In this document: piece after piece, positions 7,790-16,334 of the stretch
How positions within the stretch are numbered: position 1 is the first letter of the stretch
How the letters are laid out: every line of letters begins with the position of its first letter
Origin: Pseudomonas sp. B21-028
GTDB lineage: Bacteria > Pseudomonadota > Gammaproteobacteria > Pseudomonadales > Pseudomonadaceae
Length of the DNA: 64,000 nucleotides
Direction of reading: 5' to 3'
Assembly: GCF_024749045.1 (NCBI RefSeq)
Contig: NZ_CP087184.1
Span: 5,890,001 to 5,954,000, forward strand
The notes under the pieces: generated by a model
The model's input: the letters and a program-made list of their open reading frames with translations, nothing else
Databases searched by the model: none
Told to the model about the DNA's origin: nothing
Program-made: the position numbers and the translations under genes

Positions 7790-10222
7790 ATGCCGGCCCC
7801 CGACTCCCTCCGCCCCTCTACTGGAACCCTGGCCAACGGCCTGAAGATGACATTGCGTCATGCACCCGGTCTCAAGCGCAGCGCGGCCGTGCTGCGGGTG
7901 GCCGCCGGCAGCCACGATGCGCCGCTGGCCTGGCCGGGCATGGCGCACTTCCTCGAACACCTTTTCTTCCTCGGTACTGAGCGTTTTCCCACGGGAGAAC
8001 ATTTGATGGCCTATGTGCAACGGCATGGCGGCCAGGTCAATGCGCGCACCAGCGAACGCACCACGGACTTTTTCATCGAGTTGCCGCCCGCTGCCTTCGC
8101 CGGCGGACTGGACCGGCTGCGGGACATGCTTGCCCATCCGCGCCTGGATGAGGCCGACCAACTACGGGAACGGGAAGTGTTGCAGGCGGAGTTCATCGCC
8201 TGGTCCCAGGACGCGGCGGCCCAGCGCCAGGTTGCCCTGCTTGATGGCCTCTCTACGGTCCACCCGCTACGGGGTTTTCACGCGGGCAACCGCGACAGCC
8301 TGGCCGTGGCGCAGCCTGACTTCCAGACGGCACTGCGGGATTTTTATCAGCGGTTCTACCACAGCGGCCAGATGACCCTGAGCCTGGTTGGCCCGCAAAG
8401 CCTCGATGAGTTGAGCACACTGGCAGAATCCTTCGGCAACGACCTGCCCGCCGGCGAAGTGGCTGCCAGGCAGCTGCCACCAAGACTGATGGAATCGCCC
8501 GATACTGCCTATCAACAGGTTGGCGACCGTTGCCTCGATCTGCTGTTCACTTTCGAAGACCTGCCTGGCGCTTCGCCCCAGGCTTTGGAATTTTTCTGCA
8601 CTTGGTTGAACACCAGCAAACCGGGCGGCTTGCTGGCCACGTTGCGCCAACGTGGTCTGGCTGACAGCCTCAACGCCACGCCGCTGTATGAATTTGACCG
8701 GCAGGCGCTGCTGCACATCGAGCTCAAGCTCGACGAGCCTCAACAGCACGACGAAATACAGTCGTTGCTGCACGACTGGTTGGGATTTTTTGCTGCCCAG
8801 GATGACTGGGCGTCCTTGCGCAAGGAATTGACCGCCCAACTCCATTGCCGGCAGGCCACAGGATCGGCGCTGCAACTGGCCCGTTCGGACAGTGAAGGGC
8901 GGGGAGCCCCTCTGTCGGAGAACGACCTCGCGAGGCTCAGGGAAATCCTCAGGCAGTTGCAACCGGTGTCTCACTTCACCGAAGCATGGCAACTGCCCGC
9001 GCCCAACCCGTTCCTGCAAACGGCCGCCGAGCCACCCCGTGCCGGCCTGATACGCGGCCAGACGAGCGCCCATCGCGGTTTACGGACCTTCGCCCAGGAC
9101 CGCTCCCGGGGGCGGCGCGACCGCTCCCCCATGCAGTTCAGGCAGGGGCTGACGGATAACGGCCGCGAAGGCGTGGTGTACCTGCGCTGGCGTCTGATGG
9201 CTCAAGCACCGCATGGCCTTCAATCCAGGCTGGAACGGCACCTGCTGGATTTGCGAGAAGAGGCCCGGCAGGCCGGTGTGGAAGTCACCATGGAAACCAC
9301 CGATTGCCAATGCCTGTTGAAACTGGTGGGTTTACAGGCATCGATGCCGCTGGTACTCGAACAGATTCTGACAAAGTTGGGAGAACCACTGCCCAACGCG
9401 GTGAAGGAAGCGCCGCTGATACCGATTCGATATTTGTTGAAGGCGTTGGCGGACTATTGCGGACCATCTTCTCGACCGGAAACGCTGCCGCAGCCCGACA
9501 ACGACCCAAGCCTGTGGACGACCGCCGAGTGGGACGGCCTGGCCATCGGCCTGTCTGAAACGACCCAGGGCGCCATGGGCCCTGCCCTGGCCAGGGTGCC
9601 CGGCATCGTCGGCCAGCCCGTCGAACCGACACCGCTCTTGGCGCAGCGCATCTGGCACACATTGCCAACCCAGGGCGACGAGCAAGCCGTGTTGCTGTTT
9701 TGTCCGACACCCACCCTGGCGTTGTCCGACGAAGCCGCCTGGCGGTTACTGGCACAGCTCTGTCAAACGCCGTTCTACCAACGCCTGCGGGTCGAGTTGC
9801 AACTGGGCTACGCGGTGTTCAGCGGATTGAGGCAGATCGATGGGCAAACCGGCCTGCTGTTCGGTGCCCAATCCCCCAGCGCCTCGGCGGCTGAGTTGAT
9901 CACCCACATCGACGCGTTCCTGAGAGGGTTCCCGGAATTGATCCGACAGATCGACGATTCGACCTTGCTCGGCCAGCAACGAGCATTCGCCTCCCAATTC
10001 CACAGCGATGCCCTGCCCTGCGCCCAAGCGGCCGAATTGCTTTGGCAGGGCAAACTGGCCGGCCGCCCGTCGGATTACCTTGAGCAGCTTTGCGATGCGA
10101 TCGCGGAATTGAATCGCGAGCAGCTACTCGATGCCGCCCGCCGACTGATCGACGCCGAAGGTGGTCGATATTGCCTGAGCAACGGCACTTGCCCGGAGGA
10201 GCATTGGCGTGCTCCGAAATGA
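7790..10222 (+). CDS. pqqF: PQQ-associated M16 peptidase PqqF
   Basis: An 810-aa member of the insulinase-like M16 family. The inverted zinc motif HFLEH is at 53-57, with further ligand glutamates in LREREVLQAEF some 75 residues on. PqqF together with a partner peptidase processes the PqqA precursor peptide during pyrroloquinoline quinone synthesis. The start at ATG 7790 follows a TTG-initiated frame extension of four codons, which is less likely. It comes 55 bp after davA and 157 bp before pqqA. The C-terminal half is divergent, as is usual for this family. Confidence 0.9.
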   Translation: MPAPDSLRPSTGTLANGLKMTLRHAPGLKRSAAVLRVAAGSHDAPLAWPGMAHFLEHLFFLGTERFPTGEHLMAYVQRHGGQVNARTSERTTDFFIELPPAAFAGGLDRLRDMLAHPRLDEADQLREREVLQAEFIAWSQDAAAQRQVALLDGLSTVHPLRGFHAGNRDSLAVAQPDFQTALRDFYQRFYHSGQMTLSLVGPQSLDELSTLAESFGNDLPAGEVAARQLPPRLMESPDTAYQQVGDRCLDLLFTFEDLPGASPQALEFFCTWLNTSKPGGLLATLRQRGLADSLNATPLYEFDRQALLHIELKLDEPQQHDEIQSLLHDWLGFFAAQDDWASLRKELTAQLHCRQATGSALQLARSDSEGRGAPLSENDLARLREILRQLQPVSHFTEAWQLPAPNPFLQTAAEPPRAGLIRGQTSAHRGLRTFAQDRSRGRRDRSPMQFRQGLTDNGREGVVYLRWRLMAQAPHGLQSRLERHLLDLREEARQAGVEVTMETTDCQCLLKLVGLQASMPLVLEQILTKLGEPLPNAVKEAPLIPIRYLLKALADYCGPSSRPETLPQPDNDPSLWTTAEWDGLAIGLSETTQGAMGPALARVPGIVGQPVEPTPLLAQRIWHTLPTQGDEQAVLLFCPTPTLALSDEAAWRLLAQLCQTPFYQRLRVELQLGYAVFSGLRQIDGQTGLLFGAQSPSASAAELITHIDAFLRGFPELIRQIDDSTLLGQQRAFASQFHSDALPCAQAAELLWQGKLAGRPSDYLEQLCDAIAELNREQLLDAARRLIDAEGGRYCLSNGTCPEEHWRAPK

Positions 10223-10379
10223 TCGTTACAGCGTCTGCAATGAGCTTTCTCGGAGAATCGAGGCGTACGAATTTGTTTAATTTAGTAACATAGCTGCCTA
10301 AGCATCTGAACATCTCCGAACGGAGGTGGACTATATGTATAGATCCGAACCGTCCCACCCCAACCAAAGGAGTATTTCC

Positions 10380-10454
10380 ATGTCCTGGTCCAAACCCGCA
10401 TATATCGACCTGCGTATCGGTTTCGAAGTCACCATGTACTTCGCCAGCCGTTGA
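10380..10454 (+). CDS. pqqA: PqqA precursor peptide
   Basis: A 24-aa ribosomally made peptide that supplies the Glu and Tyr joined to form pyrroloquinoline quinone. The conserved core E16-V-T-M-Y20 is present ([10 protein letters not shown] at the end). AAAGGAG at 10366-10372 precedes ATG 10380 by 7 bp. The gene is too short for routine ORF calling. A terminator-like hairpin follows 27 bp after its stop, which in this family makes the short pqqA transcript much more abundant than the full operon message. Confidence 0.95.
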   Translation: MSWSKPAYIDLRIGFEVTMYFASR

Positions 10455-10481
10455 TTGCTGCAGTCGGTTGAACGCGCAGCA

Positions 10482-10510
10482 AACGCCTCGGTCACCCGGG
10501 GCGTTTTTTA
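10482..10510 (+). terminator. pqqA-pqqB intercistronic terminator
   Basis: A 9-bp stem (ACGCCTCGG with CCGGGGCGT, one G-T pair) with a TCAC-type loop is followed by TTTTTT at 10504-10509. It separates abundant pqqA message from read-through into pqqBCDE. Confidence 0.8.
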
Positions 10511-10534
10511 TTTCGGTTTGCAGATGGAGCGGCC

Positions 10535-11446
10535 ATGTTCGTCCAGATTCTAGGTTCCGCCGCTGGTGGCGGTTTCCCTCAATGGAACTGCAATTGCGCC
10601 AATTGCGCCGGTTTTCGCAACGGCAGCCTGCGGGCCCAGGCGCGCACCCAGTCGTCCATCGCGATTTCCGATGACGGGGTGAGCTGGGTGTTGTGCAACG
10701 CCTCTCCAGACATCCGCGCCCAGCTCCAGGGCTTTGCGCCGATGCAGCCTGGCCGAGCCCTGCGCGACACCGGCATTGGCGCCATCATCCTGATGGACAG
10801 CCAGATCGACCACACTACCGGCCTGCTCAGCCTGCGGGAAGGCTGCCCGCATCAAGTCTGGTGCACCGACATGGTTCATGAAGACCTGAGCACGGGCTTT
10901 CCGCTGTTCAACATGCTGACCCACTGGAACGGCGGGCTGAGCTGGAACCGCATCGAACTCGACCAGAGCTTCACCGTACAGGCCTGCCCGAACCTGCGCT
11001 TCACCCCGCTGCCCCTGCGCAGCGCCGCGCCGCCCTATTCGCCACACCGCTTCGACCCGCACCCAGGGGACAACATCGGCCTGATCGTCGAAGACCTGCG
11101 CACCGGCGGCAAACTGTTCTACGCACCGGGCCTGGGCAAGGTGGATGGGCCGTTGCTGGAGATCATGGCCGGCAGCGATTGCCTGTTGGTGGACGGCACG
11201 ATGTGGGACGACGATGAGATGCAGCGCCGCGGCGTCGGCACCCGTACCGGTCGTGAGATGGGGCATTTGGCGCAGAACGGCCCCGGCGGCATGCTGGAAG
11301 TGCTGGAGCAACTGCCCAGGCCGCGCAAGGTGCTTATCCACATCAACAATACCAACCCGATTCTTGATGAAGATTCACCGGAACGGGCCGAACTTGTACG
11401 CCGAAAGATTGAAGTGGCCTACGACGGAATGAGTATTGAGTTGTAG
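10535..11446 (+). CDS. pqqB: PqqB, metallo-beta-lactamase-fold PQQ biosynthesis protein
   Basis: A 303-aa MBL-fold protein. It has the N-terminal cysteine cluster WNCNCANC (C19, C21, C24), the [11 protein letters not shown] segment that replaces the canonical HxHxDH site, and the usual C-terminal [12 protein letters not shown] motif. PqqB is an iron-dependent hydroxylase acting on the tyrosine part of the PQQ precursor. ATG 10535 follows GGAG at 10526-10529. The gene is separated from pqqC by 205 bp that contain an outward-facing REP pair, an unusually large gap inside a biosynthetic operon. Confidence 0.93.
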   Translation: MFVQILGSAAGGGFPQWNCNCANCAGFRNGSLRAQARTQSSIAISDDGVSWVLCNASPDIRAQLQGFAPMQPGRALRDTGIGAIILMDSQIDHTTGLLSLREGCPHQVWCTDMVHEDLSTGFPLFNMLTHWNGGLSWNRIELDQSFTVQACPNLRFTPLPLRSAAPPYSPHRFDPHPGDNIGLIVEDLRTGGKLFYAPGLGKVDGPLLEIMAGSDCLLVDGTMWDDDEMQRRGVGTRTGREMGHLAQNGPGGMLEVLEQLPRPRKVLIHINNTNPILDEDSPERAELVRRKIEVAYDGMSIEL

Positions 11447-11497
11447 GAAGAGCGAGACGATTGTGGGCTTGCAGCGTGTCATCTGGGTTGATGCTGG

Positions 11498-11613
11498 CTG
11501 GGCTGGCCTCATCGCGAGCAGGCTCGCTCCCACAGGAGTCCGGGGTAGCATCGGATGCCATGCACCACAGAACCCATGTGGGAGCGAGCCTGCTCGCGAT
11601 GAGGCCAGCCCAG
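11498..11613. repeat. Outward-arranged REP pair between pqqB and pqqC
   Basis: Two family-1 REP copies lie back to back in the opposite order from a normal REPIN: ATCGCGAGC...CTCCCACA at 11511-11534, then TGTGGGAGC...GCTCGCGAT at 11577-11600. The match extends outside the REPs, so arms 11498-11534 and 11577-11613 are perfect 37-bp inverted repeats. Confidence 0.9.
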
Positions 11614-11651
11614 ACACCACAGAACCCACGGTTATTCCCCGGAGAACCGCA

Positions 11652-12404
11652 ATGACTGACACCCCCCTTTCATCCGCCGAGTTCGAAGCGGCCCTGCGTG
11701 CCAAGGGCGCGTATTACCACATTCATCACCCGTATCACGTGGCGATGTATGAAGGCCGTGCCACTCGCGAACAAATCCAGGGCTGGGTCGCAAACCGCTT
11801 TTACTATCAGGTGAACATTCCGCTGAAGGATGCCGCGATCCTGGCCAACTGCCCGGACCGGGAGATCCGCCGCGAGTGGATCCAGCGCCTGCTCGACCAC
11901 GACGGCGCCCCCGGCGAAGATGGCGGCATCGAGGCTTGGCTGCGGCTGGGCCAGGCCGTGGGGCTGGATCCCGATCAACTGCGCTCCCAGGAACTGGTGC
12001 TGCCCGGGGTGCGATTCGCCGTGGATGCCTACGTCAACTTCGCCCGCAAGGCCAGTTGGCAGGAAGCCGCCAGCAGCTCGCTGACCGAGCTGTTCGCCCC
12101 GCAGATCCACCAGTCGCGCCTGGACAGCTGGCCGCAGCATTACCCGTGGATCGACCCGGCCGGCTATGAATACTTCCGCACCCGCCTGGGTCAGGCCCGC
12201 CGTGACGTGGAACATGGGCTGGCGATTACCCTGCAGCATTACACCACCCGCGCGGGCCAGGAGCGCATGCTGGAGATTCTCCAGTTCAAACTGGACATCC
12301 TCTGGAGCATGCTCGACGCGATGAGCATGGCCTACGAATTGAACCGCCCGCCCTACCACAGCGTGACCGGACAACGGGTTTGGCACAAAGGAATCCCCTT
12401 ATGA
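11652..12404 (+). CDS. pqqC: PqqC, pyrroloquinoline-quinone synthase
   Basis: A 250-aa cofactor-free oxidase of the TENA/THI-4-like fold that catalyses the last ring closure and eight-electron oxidation to PQQ. Family signatures are [20 protein letters not shown] near the N-terminus, [17 protein letters not shown], and the C-terminal [13 protein letters not shown]. The start ATG 11652 follows GGAGA at 11641-11645; an upstream in-frame extension runs through the REP repeats and is not real. Its stop overlaps the pqqD start as ATGA. Confidence 0.95.
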   Translation: MTDTPLSSAEFEAALRAKGAYYHIHHPYHVAMYEGRATREQIQGWVANRFYYQVNIPLKDAAILANCPDREIRREWIQRLLDHDGAPGEDGGIEAWLRLGQAVGLDPDQLRSQELVLPGVRFAVDAYVNFARKASWQEAASSSLTELFAPQIHQSRLDSWPQHYPWIDPAGYEYFRTRLGQARRDVEHGLAITLQHYTTRAGQERMLEILQFKLDILWSMLDAMSMAYELNRPPYHSVTGQRVWHKGIPL

Positions 12405-12676
12405 GTTTCGACCGTAGCAAAACCCCTCGCTGGCGCCCCGGCTATCGCTTCCAGTACGAACCGGCGCAGAAAGGTCATGTGTTGCTCTATCCTGAAGGCA
12501 TGATCAAGCTCAACGACAGCGCTGCGCTGATCGGCGGCCTGATCGACGGTGAACGGGACGTCGCAGCCATCATCGACGAGCTGGCCAAGCAGTTTCCCGA
12601 CGTACCCGAACTCGGTGACGACATCGAGCAATTCATGGAGGTCGCCCGTGCAGAGCACTGGATCGAACTTGCCTGA
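12401..12676 (+). CDS. pqqD: PqqD, peptide chaperone
   Basis: A 91-aa winged-helix chaperone that binds PqqA and presents it to the radical SAM enzyme PqqE. The sequence [20 protein letters not shown], then [13 protein letters not shown], is typical. It begins at ATG 12401 inside the last bases of pqqC and its 3' end overlaps the pqqE start by 29 bp, so pqqC-D-E are translationally coupled. An AAAGGAAT sequence before the ATG serves as ribosome site. Confidence 0.95.
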   Translation: MSFDRSKTPRWRPGYRFQYEPAQKGHVLLYPEGMIKLNDSAALIGGLIDGERDVAAIIDELAKQFPDVPELGDDIEQFMEVARAEHWIELA

Positions 12677-13799
12677 CCAGCCGGCGATCGGCTTGCCGCT
12701 GTGGTTGCTAGCGGAGCTGACCTATCGTTGCCCGCTGCAATGCCCCTACTGCTCCAACCCGCTGGACTTCGCCGAGCAGGGCAAGGAGCTGAGCACCGAA
12801 CAATGGTTCAAGGTCTTTCGCGAAGCCAGGGAAATGGGTGCCGCGCAGCTAGGCTTTTCCGGTGGCGAGCCGCTGGTGCGCCAAGACCTCGTCGAACTGA
12901 TCGGCGAAGCGCGCAAGCTTGGTTTCTACACCAACCTGATCACCTCCGGCATCGGTTTGACCGAACAGAAGATCAGCGACTTCAAGAAGGCCGGCCTCGA
13001 CCACATCCAGATCAGCTTCCAGGCCAGCGACGAGCAGGTGAACAACCTGCTGGCCGGCTCGAAGAAAGCCTTCGCGCAGAAACTGGAAATGGCCCGCGCA
13101 GTGAAGGCCCACGGCTACCCGATGGTGCTCAACTTCGTCACCCATCGGCACAACATCGACAAGATCGACCGCATCATCGAACTGTGCATTGCCCTTGAAG
13201 CCGACTTCGTCGAACTCGCCACTTGTCAGTTCTATGGCTGGGCCCAGCTCAACCGGGTGGGGCTGCTGCCTACCCGGGAGCAACTGGTACGTGCCGAACG
13301 CATCACCAACGAGTATCGCGCCAGGCTCGAAGCCCAGGGCCATCCGTGCAAGCTGATCTTCGTCACCCCGGACTACTACGAAGAACGTCCCAAGGCCTGC
13401 ATGAACGGCTGGGGCAGTCTTTTCCTGACGGTGACGCCGGACGGCACCGCGTTGCCTTGTCACGGCGCCCGACAGCTGCCGGTACAATTTCCCAACGTGC
13501 GCGACCACAGCATGCAGCACATCTGGTACGACTCCTTCGGTTTCAACCGCTTCCGCGGTTATGACTGGATGCCCGAGCCGTGCCGCTCCTGCGATGAAAA
13601 GGAGCAGGACTTCGGCGGTTGTCGCTGCCAGGCGTTCATGCTCACGGGCGACGCCAGCAATGCCGACCCGGTGTGCAGCAAATCCGAACACCACGGGGTG
13701 ATCCTCAAGGCCCGGGAAGAAGCCGAGCACGCCACCCAGACCATCGAGCAACTGGCCTTCCGCAATGAACGAAACTCGCACCTCATCGCCAAAAGCTGA
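12648..13799 (+). CDS. pqqE: PqqE, radical SAM PqqA synthase
   Basis: A 383-aa radical SAM enzyme that forms the carbon-carbon bond between Glu and Tyr of PqqA. The cluster motif CPLQCPYC gives C28, C32 and C35, [10 protein letters not shown] is the SAM-binding loop, and the C-terminal SPASM region carries CHGARQLP and [19 protein letters not shown] 12648 is used as the start because GGAG at 12637-12640 is 7 bp upstream and inside pqqD; TTG 12669 is a less likely alternative. The stop lies inside the next gene. Confidence 0.93.
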   Translation: MQSTGSNLPDQPAIGLPLWLLAELTYRCPLQCPYCSNPLDFAEQGKELSTEQWFKVFREAREMGAAQLGFSGGEPLVRQDLVELIGEARKLGFYTNLITSGIGLTEQKISDFKKAGLDHIQISFQASDEQVNNLLAGSKKAFAQKLEMARAVKAHGYPMVLNFVTHRHNIDKIDRIIELCIALEADFVELATCQFYGWAQLNRVGLLPTREQLVRAERITNEYRARLEAQGHPCKLIFVTPDYYEERPKACMNGWGSLFLTVTPDGTALPCHGARQLPVQFPNVRDHSMQHIWYDSFGFNRFRGYDWMPEPCRSCDEKEQDFGGCRCQAFMLTGDASNADPVCSKSEHHGVILKAREEAEHATQTIEQLAFRNERNSHLIAKS

Positions 13800-15588
13800 C
13801 CCCTTCAGCGCCGCCGAGGCCGTTGCGGCGGGGATCGACTTCGCCGAGTTGCAGCTCGGCCCACTGGGTCTGTTCTGGAACGAATATCGCCCGGAAGACG
13901 GAGCCTGCCGGATCTGGCAATGGCACGACGCCAAGGCCCGCTGCCTGACCCCGGACGGCTTCAGCGCGCGCAGCCGGGTCTATGAATATGGCGGTGGATC
14001 GTTCTGCCTGGGCGACGATGGCGTGCTGTTCGTCAACGACGCGGACCAACAGCTGTACCGCCAATCGCTGAGCGGCGAGACGCCCGTGGCGCTGACGTCG
14101 GGCGACTGTCGCTACGGCGATCTCAGTTTCGCCGCCGGCCAGGTATTGGCGGTGGAGGAACAGTCCAATAGGCATCGCCTGGTAGCGATCGGCCTGGCAG
14201 ATCGACAGCGACATCTCTTGGTCGAGGGCGCTGACTTCTATGCCGCGCCAACCATGAGCCCCAACGGTCAGCGACTGGCCTGGATCGAGTGGAGCCGTCC
14301 GCATCAGCCATGGACGGCCACGCGACTGATGCTGGCCGAGCGCACCGCTTCCGGTTGGGGTGAACCGCGCTGTGTGGCGGGCAACGCTGAAGAAGAATCC
14401 ATCCAACAGCCGCGCTTCGACAGTGCCAACCGCTTGTACTGCCTGAGCGATCGCGGCGGCTACTGGCAACCGTGGGTTGAATCGACCGACGGCCTGCAAC
14501 CGCTGCCCTGCGCTGAAGCCGATCACGCTCCCGCGCCCTGGCAACTCGGTGGTTGTACCTGGCTGCCGTTGGACAGCGCGACGTACCTGGCGAGCTGGAC
14601 CGAAGCGGGTTTCGGGCGGCTTGGCCTGTGTCGCGGGGACGCTGGGCAGGAAGATTTCACCGGCGCCTACACCCGCTTTCGCAGCCTGGCGCTGGACGAG
14701 CGGTTCATCTACGCCATCGTCGCCTCACCGATCAGCCCATCCGCAGTCATCGCGATTGAACGCAACAGCCACGACACCCAGGTCCTGGCCGGCGGCGGCG
14801 CGCCGTTACCCGTCGAACAGATCAGCCGCCCGCAGACCCTGCACTATCCGTCGACCTCGGGCATGGCTCATGGGTTCTTTTACCCAGCCATGGGAGCGGA
14901 AACCAAGCCGCCATTGGTGGTCTTCATCCATGGTGGCCCCACCTCGGCCTGTTATCCCCTGTTCGATCCACGCATCCAGTACTGGACCCAGCGCGGCTTT
15001 GCCGTCGCGGACCTCAATTACCGTGGCAGCAGCGGCTATGGCCGGGCCTACCGACAAGCGCTGCATTTGAACTGGGGCGTGGTGGATGTCGAGGATGCCT
15101 GCGCGGTGGTTGGCTATCTGGACGAGCAAGGCTTGATCGATGGCCGCTGTGCGTTCATCCGCGGCGGCAGCGCCGGTGGCTACACGACGCTCTGCGCCCT
15201 GGCGTTTCATGATGTATTTCGTGCCGGCGCCAGCCTTTACGGTGTCAGCGACCCGGTCGCCCTGGGTCGGGCCACGCACAAGTTCGAAAGTGATTACCTG
15301 GACTGGCTGATCGGCGACCCGCAGCGGGACATCGAGCGTTACCGCGCCCGTACCCCCCTGCTACATGCCGACCAGATCCGCGCACCGGTGATCTTCTTTC
15401 AGGGCGAACTGGACGCGGTGGTCGTGCCGCAGCAGACCCGCGATATGGTCAAGGCACTGGAGGACAACGGGGTGACGGTCGAAGCGCATTACTACGCGGA
15501 TGAGCGTCACGGCTTTCGCAAGGCGGCGAACCAGGCCCATGCGCTGGAGCATGAGTGGTTGTTCTATCGGAAGGTAATGGAGTTTTAA
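13765..15588 (+). CDS. pqqM: S9-family prolyl oligopeptidase-like peptidase (PqqM type)
   Basis: A 607-aa protein with an N-terminal beta-propeller and a C-terminal alpha/beta hydrolase. The triad can be placed at S469 (GGSAGGY), D550 (GELDAVV) and H582 (DERHGFR). It overlaps the end of pqqE by 35 bp, so it belongs to the pqq operon; in P. fluorescens strains the equivalent gene has been called pqqM. A role in processing PqqA-derived peptide is an inference from position. An ordinary cytoplasmic acyl-aminoacyl peptidase function is also possible. No signal peptide is visible. Confidence 0.85.
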   Translation: MNETRTSSPKADPFSAAEAVAAGIDFAELQLGPLGLFWNEYRPEDGACRIWQWHDAKARCLTPDGFSARSRVYEYGGGSFCLGDDGVLFVNDADQQLYRQSLSGETPVALTSGDCRYGDLSFAAGQVLAVEEQSNRHRLVAIGLADRQRHLLVEGADFYAAPTMSPNGQRLAWIEWSRPHQPWTATRLMLAERTASGWGEPRCVAGNAEEESIQQPRFDSANRLYCLSDRGGYWQPWVESTDGLQPLPCAEADHAPAPWQLGGCTWLPLDSATYLASWTEAGFGRLGLCRGDAGQEDFTGAYTRFRSLALDERFIYAIVASPISPSAVIAIERNSHDTQVLAGGGAPLPVEQISRPQTLHYPSTSGMAHGFFYPAMGAETKPPLVVFIHGGPTSACYPLFDPRIQYWTQRGFAVADLNYRGSSGYGRAYRQALHLNWGVVDVEDACAVVGYLDEQGLIDGRCAFIRGGSAGGYTTLCALAFHDVFRAGASLYGVSDPVALGRATHKFESDYLDWLIGDPQRDIERYRARTPLLHADQIRAPVIFFQGELDAVVVPQQTRDMVKALEDNGVTVEAHYYADERHGFRKAANQAHALEHEWLFYRKVMEF

Positions 15589-15605
15589 GGCGATGAAGAA
15601 ACTGA

Positions 15606-15694
15606 TGTGGGAGCGGGCTTGCTCGCGAAAGCGGTATGCCTACCTCAGAGATGTTGAATGTGCCGCCGTCTTCGCGGGCAAGCCCGCTCCCACA
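15606..15694. repeat. REPIN, family 1, downstream of pqqM (copy 1)
   Basis: TGTGGGAGCGGGC...GCTCGCGAA and inverted TTCGCGGGC...GCTCCCACA form a facing pair. Confidence 0.9.
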
Positions 15695-15739
15695 AGGTTT
15701 TGGTAGTGAACACAAATACCGCATACGCCCCGGATCCCG

Positions 15740-15829
15740 TGTGGGAGCGAGCCCGCTCGCGATAGCAGTGGATCAATCGACATCTATGTTGGATGACAGA
15801 CAGCTATCGCGAGCAGGCTCGCTCCCACA
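15740..15829. repeat. REPIN, family 1, downstream of pqqM (copy 2)
   Basis: A second facing pair only 45 bp after the first, with ATCGATAGC-type spacer and a CATC/GATG inner repeat. It ends 17 bp before the stop of the converging YqaE gene. Confidence 0.9.
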
Positions 15830-15846
15830 TGGGTTCGCTGCAATGA

Positions 15847-16005
15847 TCAGCGCTTGGCGATGATATAGACCGCATGCACGATGCCAGGGATGTAACCCAA
15901 CAGCGTCAGCAGAATATTCAGCCAGAAAGCCCCGCCGAAGCCGACTTGCAGGAACACGCCCAGCGGCGGCAACAGAATGGCGATGATGATGCGAATGAAA
16001 TCCAT
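15847..16005 (-). CDS. YqaE/Pmp3-family small membrane protein
   Basis: A 52-aa protein made almost entirely of two hydrophobic helices, with the family pattern ILLPPLGVFLQVGFGGAFW and LLGYIPGIVHAVYII. Pmp3/YqaE proteins are small membrane proteins linked to salt and membrane stress in several organisms, but a precise function is unknown. The start at 16005 is set by AGGAGCCC just upstream and by the conserved MDFIRI beginning; the longer frame to 16182 has no family support. Confidence 0.85.
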   Translation of the reverse strand: MDFIRIIIAILLPPLGVFLQVGFGGAFWLNILLTLLGYIPGIVHAVYIIAKR

Positions 16006-16123
16006 GGTGGGCTCCTGATGGACGATGGCTACATTGCCATATAGCTCATTGACCCGCGACCGCTCGTCAGGGTTCAAACCATCAATGAGTGGGGCGAGTC
16101 CAGGCCGGAGCAAAAAACGCAGG

Positions 16124-16153
16124 CAAAAGAAAACCCCGCCGAAGCGGGGCTTT
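16124..16153 (-). terminator. Terminator for the leftward acyl-CoA dehydrogenase transcript
   Basis: On the minus strand CCCCGC, loop TTCG, GCGGGG is followed by TTTTCTTTT. It is about 180 bp beyond the stop of the gene ending at 16335. Confidence 0.65.
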
Positions 16154-16300
16154 GCAGACTGTTTCCCTGATATCCCTTTCACTCCACCATCCTGGCGGAA
16201 TCCTACGTGTCCGTGTTGTTTCTCTGCGCATCCTGCGCGACGTCCATGTGAAGTAGATTAGCCCTGGATCCAATCGGCCGATAGAGGGAAATCGGCATCA

Positions 16301-16328
16301 CGCAATGTAAGCATTTGCTTACATTGCG
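16301..16328. repeat. Perfect 28-bp palindrome after the acyl-CoA dehydrogenase stop
   Basis: CGCAATGTAAGCA and TGCTTACATTGCG form 13-bp arms around a 2-bp centre, 6 bp past the stop codon. There is no T-run on either side on the minus strand, so it may be an RNA-stabilising hairpin or a protein site. Confidence 0.6.
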
Positions 16329-16334
16329 CTGTTT

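Larger units (their letters stand above)
16006..16334. other. 329-bp intergenic region between YqaE and acyl-CoA dehydrogenase genes
   Basis: No gene is supported here. It holds the upstream region of the small membrane protein gene, a minus-strand terminator near 16124-16153, and a 28-bp perfect palindrome at 16301-16328 just after the acyl-CoA dehydrogenase stop. Confidence 0.7.
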
